Source of the DNA: Pelagomonas calceolata
Taxonomy: Eukaryota; Sar; Pelagophyceae; Pelagomonadales; Pelagomonadaceae
Assembly: GCA_918797485.1 (NCBI GenBank)
Contig: CAKKNE010000002.1
Location: 4,306,501-4,370,500 of the forward strand
Length of the DNA stretch: 64,000 nucleotides
Reading direction: 5' to 3'
Positions 19,401 through 26,456 of this stretch are shown piece after piece; the first letter of the stretch is position 1; every line of letters begins with the position of its first letter. The position numbers and the translations under genes were made by a program. The notes beneath the pieces are model-generated. The model had not been told where the DNA came from, did no database searches, and was given only the letters and a program-made list of their open reading frames with translations.

Positions 19401-21742
19401 ACAGCGGCGCGGAACGCGCGGCGCTCGCGGCGGCCCACGCCGCAAACCCGCTGGACATGGCCGCCGCCCGGGCGTACAGGGAGTACGTCGAGCCCGCGCC
19501 GTGGCGTTGTTGTGTAGAGGGCGACTGGGTCGCGTGCGAGCTGTGCGTCGGTCTCGTCAAAAAGGTCGTGCACCTTCCGCCGCCCGGCTTCTCCTCTCCT
19601 GAATCTCCGGCGGAGTCCACGGCGGAGCATGCGGCGGAGCCCGCGCCGGCGCCCGCGTCGGAGCCTACGGCCGAGCACACGGCGGAGCCCACGGCGGAGC
19701 CGACGACCGAGCCGCCCGCGCCGGCGCCCGCGCCCCCCGTATCAACCTGGGAGGCGCACGTCGACGACGAAGGTCGAACCTACTATTTTAATGGAGAGGA
19801 CTCGACGTACGGCCGCATGACTTATATACTAGAAAGCAAGTGCCGCACGCACGCGCCGGACTGGCTCGGGCGGCGACCTCCATTATATTACGTCGTGCCC
19901 GCGCAGACCTGCGAGAAATTAGGAGAGTGGGAGTTCCGCGAGGCGGTGGATCATGCATCAATTGATTCGGACATGGTTGCATTGCAGAAGGATAGGCAAG
20001 CGTGTTTTGACGACGTGTTCCTGGCCGACGACAGGAAGGAAGCTCAGTTAGAAGCACTGGACGCGAAGATCGACGCGTTAGTCCAGAGGAAGCAAATAAC
20101 ATGGGCCGCGATGCATGAGACGATGTCCCAGACCCTGCACGTGGCCCGCCACAAGTTTCAGTACGAGGGCGGCCCGCCGCGGTGCGTCGCGGGCAACTTC
20201 GAGGTCAACTTCCTGCGGATGGACCGGCGCAACGTCTTCACGCAAGCCATGGACGCCGTGCGCTACGTGGGCGACGCGCCGCCCCGGGCCGTCGTCGAGG
20301 CGCCGCCGCCGCCGCCGCCTTCCGAATTTTTGACGCGGACGCTGGAAGTGCTCTCGTGGCGGTCGTTGTCGCATTTACCACTCTTGGCTTCCAGCAACGA
20401 ACTGCCCCTGGCGAGCTGCGTCAAGCCCGCCCTCGGGTTGGACGAGTGCTACGTCGAGCCGCACTGGACTTTGGCTGATCGGAAGGAGCACCTGGCGCTT
20501 TTACTAGAGTTCCTGGCGGACCGCGAGCCGAGCGCCGTGTTCTACCGCGCGCCGGCGCCGGCGCCCGGCCCGTCGCCGGCGCCCGCGCCGGCACCTTCTA
20601 CAACATTGTTCGAGGCCGAGGCGCCGCCCTTCTACCGGGGCCTCCGGCCGAAGACGCCCGAGGCCTTCGCGCCTCCCTACCAGCGCGGCTCGGGCCGGAA
20701 GCGGCTGCGATTTCGAGAGGCGGGCTGGGACCCGCACGCGCCGGCGCCGGCGGGCTGGACCTATGCTACACATGCGCCGTGCCCGGCGCCGGCGGGCGGC
20801 TGGGAGGCCGATTCTTCGGAAGACGCGGCACGGTTCGCGGCCGCCTACGACCGGCCCCTCGCGTCCGTCGACGTTCTCGATGATGTCGATCTCAGTTCGT
20901 ACGTCGCGGCGTGTCTCTGCTTCCTTCCCGCCAACCACGGCCTGCCGAAGAACTTTGTCGAGGCGTCTTCCGCGGACGTAACGCTAGCGTTGGAGGGACC
21001 CGATATTATAAGAACCAAGCTGATATCTGGACAAGAAGGCGCGTACGAGGTCAAGGGCTGGCGCGGCGCCAGAAAGACGCAGCTCAACGCGACGCAAGCG
21101 CAAAGTCTGGTAGACGTCTCCCACCGGGTGGCTGCCTGTTACTACTTCCGCAAGCGAACGATGGACACGTCTTCATGGAATGCGGCGGCGCCGGCGCCGG
21201 CGGGCTTTACGTGGAAGTGGAACGCGCCCGCACCTGCCGGGACCTGGTCCTTCGTGGAGCCGCCGTCCCTACCCATGGTCCTCGAAGAGTCGGCGACGGA
21301 GCTCGACGCGCTCTTCGGCATGCTGCAGTACAACGTCGCGAAGCGGGAGCTGACCACGTATGTGTCGTTGGAGTCGACGAAACTCAGACGGGTCGCGAAG
21401 GACGTGCCGGGGGATATTGTGGAAGCGGAGGTCGTGGACGTGCGAAGTCCAAACATCCGGCCGCGCCTCTACAAGCAACGGTCGAACGTGGATCCCTCCA
21501 TAAGCCACGAGCCGCCGTCGAGCGGCACGCGCGACCCGACCTGGGGCTTCGACGGGCACACGCTGTACGTGGTCCACGGCCTGCACGCCGAGTTTCGCGT
21601 GACCTACCTCCCGGACGGCGCCCCTTGCGCCTCCGAGATCCTCGAGGACGAGGTGCCCGTCAAATGGGGCGTGCTGGCTACGAACGACCTGGCCGACGAC
21701 GAGGCCGCCGCGGAGGGGTTGGGGTCCGGGGTCTGGTTATAA
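13415..21742 (+). CDS. Giant WW/Tudor-like protein with Ala-Pro linkers
   Basis: A single uninterrupted frame of 2,775 codons from ATG 13415. The N-terminal third is basic, IQ-like and coiled-coil (FRRCWNTFRLRRRLL, LQKIWRRVCGRAKANKLARK, then long Glu/Arg/Ala helices). Blocks of alternating Ala-Pro (16,370-16,630; 17,450-17,535; 17,945-18,040; 19,310-19,350; 19,630-19,735; 20,550-20,605; 20,740-20,800; 21,185-21,240) separate modules. A KOW-like segment is at residues about 1636-1685 (DDEVEVTQGEQVGEFGVV). A clear WW domain is at about 1690-1722 (LPPGWSELIDSDSGSKYY, then WERP). A Tudor-like segment follows (GDKVDVLYQHGAVYYAG), and a second WW-like unit is at about 2110 (WEAHVDDEGRTYYF). Likely a scaffold; its location is unknown. 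The N-terminal IQ/coiled-coil style would suit a cytoskeletal or flagellar protein, but that is a guess. Confidence 0.8.
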   Translation: MKQSGRDARPTSPPRRLPSIYGTLRRVARLHRGWAPPVPETKKPPPKLTKKPPPLTLERLAPPTPPARDALRELHEELQADLEPHKRRVRLQGVAALPGHYLLRTGIKVYRRSKLAPALQRLCYRIPSLKAAAIETCYLNARRRWVDVRIVEVIIRQRRLEAYEAARNAAQQYFRRCWNTFRLRRRLLARSRIPGIVREVAAQAEKGLVLQKIWRRVCGRAKANKLARKILAEELMRYHIGASENARIQRYFQEDDDYYETRNEPWEDPNSFVTFVHLAGVGVVHTDFVLTTGARALFAAAQRNADVAFYRDLPDWRKCLRGARIVESYRHMRDACYAADKAVKANNQREMVAMSIEEKRTVQADALALDMDACAAERVAQEAVRILRENDMNAWHAWLEEQKKRDHEAFRGESEKEAWLKHRTGESSPLRQATLTNYEMYHDEEMEEKRLLGQLPEQMECQCMYLEEQRLRAIAFTLVRRERKREAVQLEAMRREEVIQRDYEARLVVLEQRRQATRREVVKQSDNLFKRARVAIARGGLAAQRWFRAFTLWEENVALAERRAMETEDLEKLVLRSYEHWCCAFDEAQTADNICARKHALHAISEYVWQDAVDAAKAAQDTIPGLQDIAQKSIKPIKTAKLDLRAAESDLAEAQIDRDKKLKKKGKPLKLAEKKLIEVQATRDAVAQRLEDCKWEKVRSEFTVEAAEAAALALENAVPFRRAEANVCKVEAVKALRVLGMAKLSERTGEADYVYRRCVYVEQRSELPTAFGLLLFRKRQSIRVRQHVESEARFAAEQQNEARDYYEKYVAEPPPPPPPPLVPPLKIGAIIRAHYFQFRAEARIAQQAWDARASRLKLRRCRLRRDEAAKRFFSARANEWRAKSQMCLWRAKQRIAKPKTRLERQKYASQITFYHERSEECEDEHARASDSLRDALDEEIIALLDAFKAHPTTPKLAPSLKSAAKLLRSKLTTVVEAPAPPFPWFDFSSLCAPAPSVGAPWGWWWGSLCAPAPAPYGSLCAPAPAPYGWCAPAPAPALLTIEAEVPSQPPSPKLKNCSNAPVFDAAPAPAPEGEPPELLVMGCELGAGIAKKVIHIGETRAYVLERFQGTKFVVPAETCERLPTGGEVVTEVLERMRFWFLDEKERQYQERCLMVTQEAFEKERLFWEAEHARVGEYTRRERRLLLEAFSRNRRKAAAPPPKPKQWKFIPRAPPSFNTPRTPSKTDDCEWLHEKLRRLRHLEKAWRERNDSHLRAVCRRHSIEYDTGRLPYADESSELLELLSKVGCYVDLAIVAVLPRKYLKVESFLKKVLTRLLLGFQLRKQGDAFQQWLEKDWELFYSIDEAPAPAPSPAPAPAPYGFCTPAPAPAPAPADALTTVRVSTQITLDGVVAAFNYDGGQQAAFALAVLDGAIHFDDIIDIVVRREAGWPPARPVPGVVSFTGLAHIYDVEDPAEIAAEALNRSTESLEEALTDGSFLTSLQGHPAFADIRVDLDATLPLEATVAYDVYIPPAPAPAPAPAPAPAPAPAPSPAPAPGEAPAPAFVTSLEAEALVFPPGERPPTLKELFGAKLPGTYEAFCAGEIGGEELWERYFVEASTLAETMASEACKEVSGRKGCVTKAGEAAGRAREKLDAWFEVDDEVEVTQGEQVGEFGVVQLVDQYGWVTARLDAKPYPIKVKYTDLKWVPPKPPLPPGWSELIDSDSGSKYYQHENGDSAWERPFLYSIGDKVDVLYQHGAVYYAGTISQISHRGLYDIAYDNLQDRVFRNDTEDWVDDDRARAVAATERMRTALESARARREVLKDECLAMKAAADAFALLNPEEPEPQVLEAEAVEADAVVAAAVAADAMAALTPLSPKEHYETITALHEAAQLEVETLCDRLAAAENDLVVTPGAKPHTVTIDGASFVLAAGPEADESEEGVQEFMMRRHEVPPKKLKLGLFGSTRLGKWRAKAVEAAAPESIEEAPAPAPSPAPAPPPPLPSISIPEPNAWVHDSGAERAALAAAHAANPLDMAAARAYREYVEPAPWRCCVEGDWVACELCVGLVKKVVHLPPPGFSSPESPAESTAEHAAEPAPAPASEPTAEHTAEPTAEPTTEPPAPAPAPPVSTWEAHVDDEGRTYYFNGEDSTYGRMTYILESKCRTHAPDWLGRRPPLYYVVPAQTCEKLGEWEFREAVDHASIDSDMVALQKDRQACFDDVFLADDRKEAQLEALDAKIDALVQRKQITWAAMHETMSQTLHVARHKFQYEGGPPRCVAGNFEVNFLRMDRRNVFTQAMDAVRYVGDAPPRAVVEAPPPPPPSEFLTRTLEVLSWRSLSHLPLLASSNELPLASCVKPALGLDECYVEPHWTLADRKEHLALLLEFLADREPSAVFYRAPAPAPGPSPAPAPAPSTTLFEAEAPPFYRGLRPKTPEAFAPPYQRGSGRKRLRFREAGWDPHAPAPAGWTYATHAPCPAPAGGWEADSSEDAARFAAAYDRPLASVDVLDDVDLSSYVAACLCFLPANHGLPKNFVEASSADVTLALEGPDIIRTKLISGQEGAYEVKGWRGARKTQLNATQAQSLVDVSHRVAACYYFRKRTMDTSSWNAAAPAPAGFTWKWNAPAPAGTWSFVEPPSLPMVLEESATELDALFGMLQYNVAKRELTTYVSLESTKLRRVAKDVPGDIVEAEVVDVRSPNIRPRLYKQRSNVDPSISHEPPSSGTRDPTWGFDGHTLYVVHGLHAEFRVTYLPDGAPCASEILEDEVPVKWGVLATNDLADDEAAAEGLGSGVWL

Positions 21743-21865
21743 CTTGTGCTCGTGTGACGATTGGTTACTTGGTACGATGGGGAGGGGCGATGCGGGGGAC
21801 GGTGCTCAGAACGCGACTCTGAGGCAGACGAGGAGCGGGCCTTGGCGTTTATCGAATTTGCGCGG

Positions 21866-22990
21866 CTAGACGCTCTGGACGGCCGTGACCGTAAACTTGC
21901 GTGGGGCGCTCGGCTGGACGGCCGTGACCTTAAACGTGTGTGGGGCTCTCGGTTCCACGGCAGTGACCGTAAACTTGCGTGGGGCTCTCGGTTCTACGGC
22001 CGTGACCGTAGACGTGCGTGGGGCTCTCGACTTCTTCGCCGCGAGCTGCTGCTGGTGCAGCGCGAAGAGCAGCAGCCCAGCGACCAACGACAGCCCGAGC
22101 AGGCCAGCGAGGACGACGAGGGTCATCATCTTGTCGTCGTCCGCGACGTCGTCTTCGTTGGACTTCTGGGACGAGGAGCTAGACGACGACGACGACGACG
22201 ACGACGTCGATTCCGAGATCGGTCTGGGTGTCGGCCTGGGTGTCGGCTTGGGCGTCGGGCAGTTGCCTTGGGTGACGCCGCACCACGTCGAGTAGCACTG
22301 GGTGCTCTGGAACGCCCAACCGTCCAGGCTCACTTGCCAGGTTCGATCATATTGAACGTATGAATCCACGCACCAGCCGAGGTCCTGGTCGAAGGCCGAG
22401 GCGTAGCGGAACATGTAGTCCATGTCTGCGACGCTGTGGACAGCCCAATCACCGATGTCCTGGTTAAAGGCCGAGGCGTAGTAGAACATGGAGTCCATCG
22501 ACGTGACGCCGGAGGTGTCCCACGCGCCAATGTCCTGGTTAAAGACATAGCAGTTGTAGAACATGGACGTCATGCTCTTGACGCCGGAAGTGTCCCAATC
22601 ACCGATGTCCTGGTTAAAGGCCTTTCCGAACCAGAACATGTACTCCATCGTTGTGACCCCAGAGGTGTCCCAAGCACCGATGTCGTCGTTGAACGTTTGT
22701 TCGTAGGAAAACAACTCCTTCATGTCCGTCACCCCCGATACGTCCCAAGTCGAAATGTGGCCGTACGTCGACTCGGCGGCCGTCGCGTCCGAGAGCCACG
22801 CATCGACGGCCGTTCTAATCGTGCTGTCGTCCATGACGTAGCCCGAGAGCACGCGCCGCTGCTCAAGGCTTCGGACTGACGAGCTCGGAGACTCATTGGT
22901 CGTGATCTTGGAGCTCTTGGTAACGGCGTAGTCGCTGCCGGCGTCCGCGGCGAGGCATGAGATCAAGAGCAGGTGCCCAAAAAGGCGCAT
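21866..22990 (-). CDS. DUF285 (BspA-like) repeat type I membrane protein
   Basis: 374 residues: signal peptide (MRLFGHLLLISCLAADAGS), then five DUF285 units of about 31 residues at about 80-225. Each has the pattern WDTSGVTxMxxMFxxAxxFNQDIG. A Cys-containing cap follows (CYSTWCGVTQGNC), then a Thr-Pro/Ser-rich stalk, one transmembrane helix (VVLAGLLGLSLVAGLLLFAL), and a short tail of four 13-residue repeats (RAPRKFTVTAVEP type). DUF285 repeats form LRR-like surface proteins in bacteria and algae and may mediate adhesion or recognition. The family is known for lateral spread, but codon use here looks like its neighbours. Confidence 0.85.
   Translation of the reverse strand: MRLFGHLLLISCLAADAGSDYAVTKSSKITTNESPSSSVRSLEQRRVLSGYVMDDSTIRTAVDAWLSDATAAESTYGHISTWDVSGVTDMKELFSYEQTFNDDIGAWDTSGVTTMEYMFWFGKAFNQDIGDWDTSGVKSMTSMFYNCYVFNQDIGAWDTSGVTSMDSMFYYASAFNQDIGDWAVHSVADMDYMFRYASAFDQDLGWCVDSYVQYDRTWQVSLDGWAFQSTQCYSTWCGVTQGNCPTPKPTPRPTPRPISESTSSSSSSSSSSSSQKSNEDDVADDDKMMTLVVLAGLLGLSLVAGLLLFALHQQQLAAKKSRAPRTSTVTAVEPRAPRKFTVTAVEPRAPHTFKVTAVQPSAPRKFTVTAVQSV
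21873..22032. repeat. Four tandem 39-bp coding repeats
   Basis: Imperfect 39-bp units within the 3' end of the DUF285 gene (core GGCCGTGACCGTAAACTTGCG on the plus strand, shown up to variation). They encode the four 13-residue cytoplasmic repeats. Differences between units are few, suggesting recent slippage or unequal exchange. Confidence 0.8.
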
Positions 22991-23114
22991 CTTAACGCTG
23001 CCGATGCGCGACCTCGCAGTTATAGAGGCTGCCCGCCCTTCCTTTGCCGCGCCGCGCGGCCGCGGGGCGTTGCATGCGCAATTGAGAAAACACGGGTTTT
23101 CTTCACTTCACAAA

Positions 23115-24446
23115 TTACTCATTCTCGACCTGCGTCGCCCCGTACAGGTCCGCGGCCACGTCCTGCGAGAACTCGTCCTCGTACGGCTCCTCGGCCTCGT
23201 CGTAGCTATCGAGGACGAGGTAGCGCTCGCCCCGGATGTCCTGGGCCCGGAGCGCCGCGACGCCGGCCGCGCTCGGTTCGAGATTGGCCCAGGGCGGCAC
23301 GAGCACGTCGACCTCGGCCGTGTCGTCGACGAGCCGCGCCGCGAGCACGCGCCCGTCGGCGTCGTCGCGCCGCACCGCCGGGACGGCGCAGCGACAGGCA
23401 AAGGGCCCGGCGTCGCGGCGCTGCGACGCGTCGATCAAACAGCAGGGGCCCGCCGCCTCCTCCTCGTCGTCCTCGACCGCGCGGGGCGTCGCGCCGCGCA
23501 GCCGCGCCGCATACCTCGTCAACCCGTCGGACGCGGGCGTCGGCTTCTTCGCGCCGCAGTAGTCGACGGCGACGGCGACGTTCCGCAGCGGCTGCTCCAA
23601 ACCCGGCCGCGCGGGCCACGCGAAGCACGCGAAGCCCGACCAGCCGACGCCTCTCAATCTCAAATGCGTGGCCTTGTCGCCGTCCAGGGGCGGCTCGAAG
23701 ACGACGCGGCGGCACCGCAGCGCGTCGCCCACCTGACACGCCGGGAGCCTTTCGGGCTTCTCGTGGAAGGCCGTGAGCGTCGCTGTATAAACACCGTCCG
23801 CGTCGCACAATTCCAGGGTCACGAAGTTCGACGTGCGGCCCCGCTGCAGCGGTTTCGTCGCGTAGACGGCCCCCAAGACGTTCACCTCCATGCCGGTACC
23901 GCAGTGCGCCCGGCAGCCTTTTAACGTTAAGTGGTCCTTGTCCACGCGATCGGAAGAAGGGTAGGTGACGTAGGCCGGGATGGCCTCGCGCTTCTTCTTT
24001 TTCGCGGGCGGCTGGTCGACGTCGTCCCACTTGTCGTTTCGGTGCACGCAGCAGCGCCAGGCCCGCAGCGCGTCCGGCGTCTGCGACGCCATCAATAAAT
24101 CGCGCGGCGCCAGCGCGACGGAGCCCGCCCGCCTCCTTTCATGTAGGGGGTCGGCCGCCATGCGCGGGTGCTCGCCTGCCGGCCGGAGCCACGCCGGCGA
24201 CGCCTCGAGCCACAGCCGCGCGCCTCGTTCAATATCGAGGCGCGCCGCGGCGTCGGCCAGCTCATCATAAAAAAAGACGTCGGCTTTTCTTTCGTTTACG
24301 GCGTCGACGAGGACCTCGACGTTGAGCACGCGTCTGGCGTGGCTCGCGAGCGGGCCGTTGTCCTCTTCCTCGGTGTTGGTGGCTCTAATTGGGTAGACGA
24401 GCGTGACCTCGCCCTCGACGAGGGCCGTTGCGGGCTGCTCGGCCAT
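23115..24446 (-). CDS. POT1/telomere end-binding-like OB-fold protein
   Basis: 443 residues from an ATG. The middle (about 185-260) resembles the Telo_bind OB fold of POT1/TEBP-alpha: MEVNVLGAVYATKPLQRGRT, FVTLELCDADGVYTATLTAF, then ACQVGDALRCRRVVFEPP, matching the family pattern NVYGVV..KP....FV.L.D......L....GD..R..R. A basic patch PPAKKKKREAI precedes it and may be a nuclear signal. A C-terminal region with possible OB strands follows (AEVDVLVPPWANLEP). POT1 binds the single-stranded G-rich telomere overhang. An RPA-like or other OB protein cannot be excluded. Confidence 0.5.
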   Translation of the reverse strand: MAEQPATALVEGEVTLVYPIRATNTEEEDNGPLASHARRVLNVEVLVDAVNERKADVFFYDELADAAARLDIERGARLWLEASPAWLRPAGEHPRMAADPLHERRRAGSVALAPRDLLMASQTPDALRAWRCCVHRNDKWDDVDQPPAKKKKREAIPAYVTYPSSDRVDKDHLTLKGCRAHCGTGMEVNVLGAVYATKPLQRGRTSNFVTLELCDADGVYTATLTAFHEKPERLPACQVGDALRCRRVVFEPPLDGDKATHLRLRGVGWSGFACFAWPARPGLEQPLRNVAVAVDYCGAKKPTPASDGLTRYAARLRGATPRAVEDDEEEAAGPCCLIDASQRRDAGPFACRCAVPAVRRDDADGRVLAARLVDDTAEVDVLVPPWANLEPSAAGVAALRAQDIRGERYLVLDSYDEAEEPYEDEFSQDVAADLYGATQVENE

Positions 24447-24614
24447 CTTTTTTGGCGCTTTTGGCGCTGCAGCAGTTGGTCTAGGCTTTTCAGCGAGAAC
24501 CGCCCAGCGCAGTGGATGATGGCAGCGATGCGCTTGTCAAACTGAATGTCTGGCGCCCTGCGCGGCTGTCACAGCACGAGGATCGTTCGTTTTTGCCCGG
24601 GCTGCTTTCGATTC

Positions 24615-24636
24615 CTAGTGTCTTACAGCACGCTAG
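24615..24636 (+). promoter_or_regulatory. CTAG-N14-CTAG upstream element, copy 4
   Basis: Exact core CTAGTGTCTTAC with the second CTAG 14 bases on. It ends 53 bp before the Nudix ATG and points toward it, within the 243-bp divergent promoter shared with the POT1-like gene. Confidence 0.6.
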
Positions 24637-24689
24637 TTAGGATGCGCGCGCGGGCAGGCGCAGTTTGCTGCTGAAGCAAAACCGCAGCC

Positions 24690-25691
24690 ATGCGGACATG
24701 TTACAGCTTGCTCTTGACCGCTGCTGCTCTCACAGCTGGTTTGAAGCCACCACAGCGATCAAAAGCGATCCGAACGACTGCCCGCAGCGCAGCCCAACCG
24801 GCGGACCTATGCGCACAACTTCTGAACGAAGTAAACAAGTGCAACGACCTCGGCGACGGCGTCGCGCTGCTCCCGTTGATCGTCGACGGCCACAAGGTCG
24901 GCGAGCTGCGGCCCGAATTAGCAAAGGCGGTCGCGGACGCCGGCACGGCATTTAGAATAGACGCCGGTGTCGTGCGGCTCGACGCGGCGCTCGAAGCGGC
25001 CGACGAGCCGGCGCGCACGGAAGCCGTCGCGACGTGCATCGATCGCTTGGCGAAGGACGGCGTCGTGACGGGCTGGCGCGACGAATTACTACCGGTCGTG
25101 GCGTCCTATAGCGCCGCACCGGCCTTCCGCGTCGAGCGCGCCGCGTACCCGCTGCTCGGCGCCAAGGGCTACGGCGTCCACGTCAACGGCTACACTTTCG
25201 ACGGAGACGAGCTCCGCGTCTGGGTCGCGACGCGCGCGAGCACCAAGGCGACGTATCCCGGCATGCTCGACCACGTCGCCGCGGGCCAGCTCGCCGACGT
25301 CGGCGGGAGGCCCGGGGAGCAGGTTTTGGCGGAGCTCGCGGAGGAGGCCGGCGTGCCGGACGAGCTCGGGAAACGGGCGGCGCCGGCGTCGGTTGTAAGC
25401 TATCGCGGCGTCGCGGGCGAGGGTAAGGGCGAGCGGGTGACGAACGAGGTCTTATTTTGCTACGACATCGAGTTGCCGTCGTCGTTTACGCCGCGGCCCG
25501 TCGACGGCGAGGTGGAGGGCTTCGAGTTGCGAAGCGTGGACGCCGTGCTGGCCGACCTTGTAAGGGGGCGGTTCAAGCCGAACGTCGCCGTCGTGACGGT
25601 CGATTTTTTGGTCCGGCGCGGTTTTCTGAGGCCGGAGATGGACGGGTATCTGGCGCTGGTCGCAGCGCTGCGGTCGGGGGACTGCTCTTAA
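24690..25691 (+). CDS. Nudix hydrolase with DUF4743 N-terminal domain, probably organellar
   Basis: 333 residues from an ATG. The leader (MRTCYSLLLTAAALTAGLKP) resembles a signal or transit sequence. The next part (about 50-140; LLPLIVDGHKVGELRPELAK, DGVVTGWRDELLPV) matches the DUF4743 region found in Tnr3/NUDT20/24-type enzymes. The Nudix fold follows (YGVHVNGYTFDGDELRVWVA, GMLDHVAAGQLADVGG, ending VLFCYDIELP). The Nudix box reads G(x)nE-LAELAEEAGV: the usual REUxEExGU Arg is Ala, but the two metal-binding Glu residues are kept. Relatives hydrolyse oxidised thiamine derivatives or nucleotide diphosphates; the substrate here is unproven. Confidence 0.8.
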   Translation: MRTCYSLLLTAAALTAGLKPPQRSKAIRTTARSAAQPADLCAQLLNEVNKCNDLGDGVALLPLIVDGHKVGELRPELAKAVADAGTAFRIDAGVVRLDAALEAADEPARTEAVATCIDRLAKDGVVTGWRDELLPVVASYSAAPAFRVERAAYPLLGAKGYGVHVNGYTFDGDELRVWVATRASTKATYPGMLDHVAAGQLADVGGRPGEQVLAELAEEAGVPDELGKRAAPASVVSYRGVAGEGKGERVTNEVLFCYDIELPSSFTPRPVDGEVEGFELRSVDAVLADLVRGRFKPNVAVVTVDFLVRRGFLRPEMDGYLALVAALRSGDCS

Positions 25692-25711
25692 TTTGGTAAT
25701 GTGAGTGCTAC

Positions 25712-26263
25712 TTAGGCCTGGCTCGCCGGCGGAGTTTCGCGGGCGCGGAGCGCGGCTCGCGCGTATCGCAGTTCGCGCTCAATCTGCGTTGTGAGCGGGT
25801 GCGCGCCGCCGAGCACGCGCCGCGCGGTCCGTTCCGTAGCCTCGAGCCTTTCCACGGCCTCGCGAGAATCGTCGAGCGTGGCGCCATCGTCCTTGTAGAG
25901 CGCAGTCGCGTACATTTTCCTCATCTTGAGCGTGAGTCTATGTCCGTCTCCGAGAACGCGTCGCACCACGGGCATCGTTTTGCGCATCAGTGCCTTGGCT
26001 TCTTCGAAGCGCTCTAGATTCACAAGGGAGTCCGCGTAGTTGTTGGCTGCTCGGAGGGTTGTCTCCTGTTCCTCGCCATTGAGCTTCAGACGTCCCGAGT
26101 ATACGTCTCGTCGCATCCGCAAGGCCTCTTCATTCCGTCCGAGCGCTCGATACGTGATTGCAAGATTGCTCTGCGTGACGAGTATGGAGTGTTCTGATGC
26201 ACCAAGGCGCCGCAGACTTACGCCGCCGTCGCCGAAGCCGAAGCCGAAGCCGACGGGGACAGC
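25712..26263 (-). pseudogene. Orphan TPR fragment (kinesin light chain/NB-ARC-tail type)
   Basis: The minus frame is open from 26263 to the stop at 25712 but has no ATG before 26116. It encodes TPR units of the 42-residue kinesin light chain type (EHSILVTQSNLAITYRALGR, ETTLRAANNYADSLVNLERF, HRLTLKMRKMYATALYKDDG, HPLTTQIERELRYA). Upstream, the reading enters a hexanucleotide repeat and an in-frame stop at 26264-26266. The fragment has about 3.5 repeats and no start. It is either a 3' exon whose 5' exon is missing or a truncated duplicate. Only 190 bp separate it from the next gene. Confidence 0.5.
26228..26252. repeat. CCGAAG hexanucleotide repeat
   Basis: About four units of GCCGAA/CCGAAG beside the 5' end of the TPR fragment. 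It may mark where the gene was broken or may be simple slippage. Confidence 0.7.
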
Positions 26264-26456
26264 TTAGACGCGGCGGCGGTCGCTTCATCGTCTAGGCGCG
26301 GCTCCGGCCGACAGCATCATCAATGCCGGGGGCGGCGCTGCCGGCGCCGACAGAAAAAGAAGCACGAATCCGGCGCGTGAGCACCTTTCCCCCGAAGACG
26401 ACTCCCGGGTGAGAATATTAATATTACCACATACATTATCACATCCACGAGTGACA

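Noticed and set aside
21873-22032. DUF285 gene as a recent bacterial transfer
   Set aside because: The repeats are of a family common in bacteria, but base composition and codon style match neighbouring genes and the layout is eukaryotic (stalk and transmembrane helix), so recent transfer is not supported.
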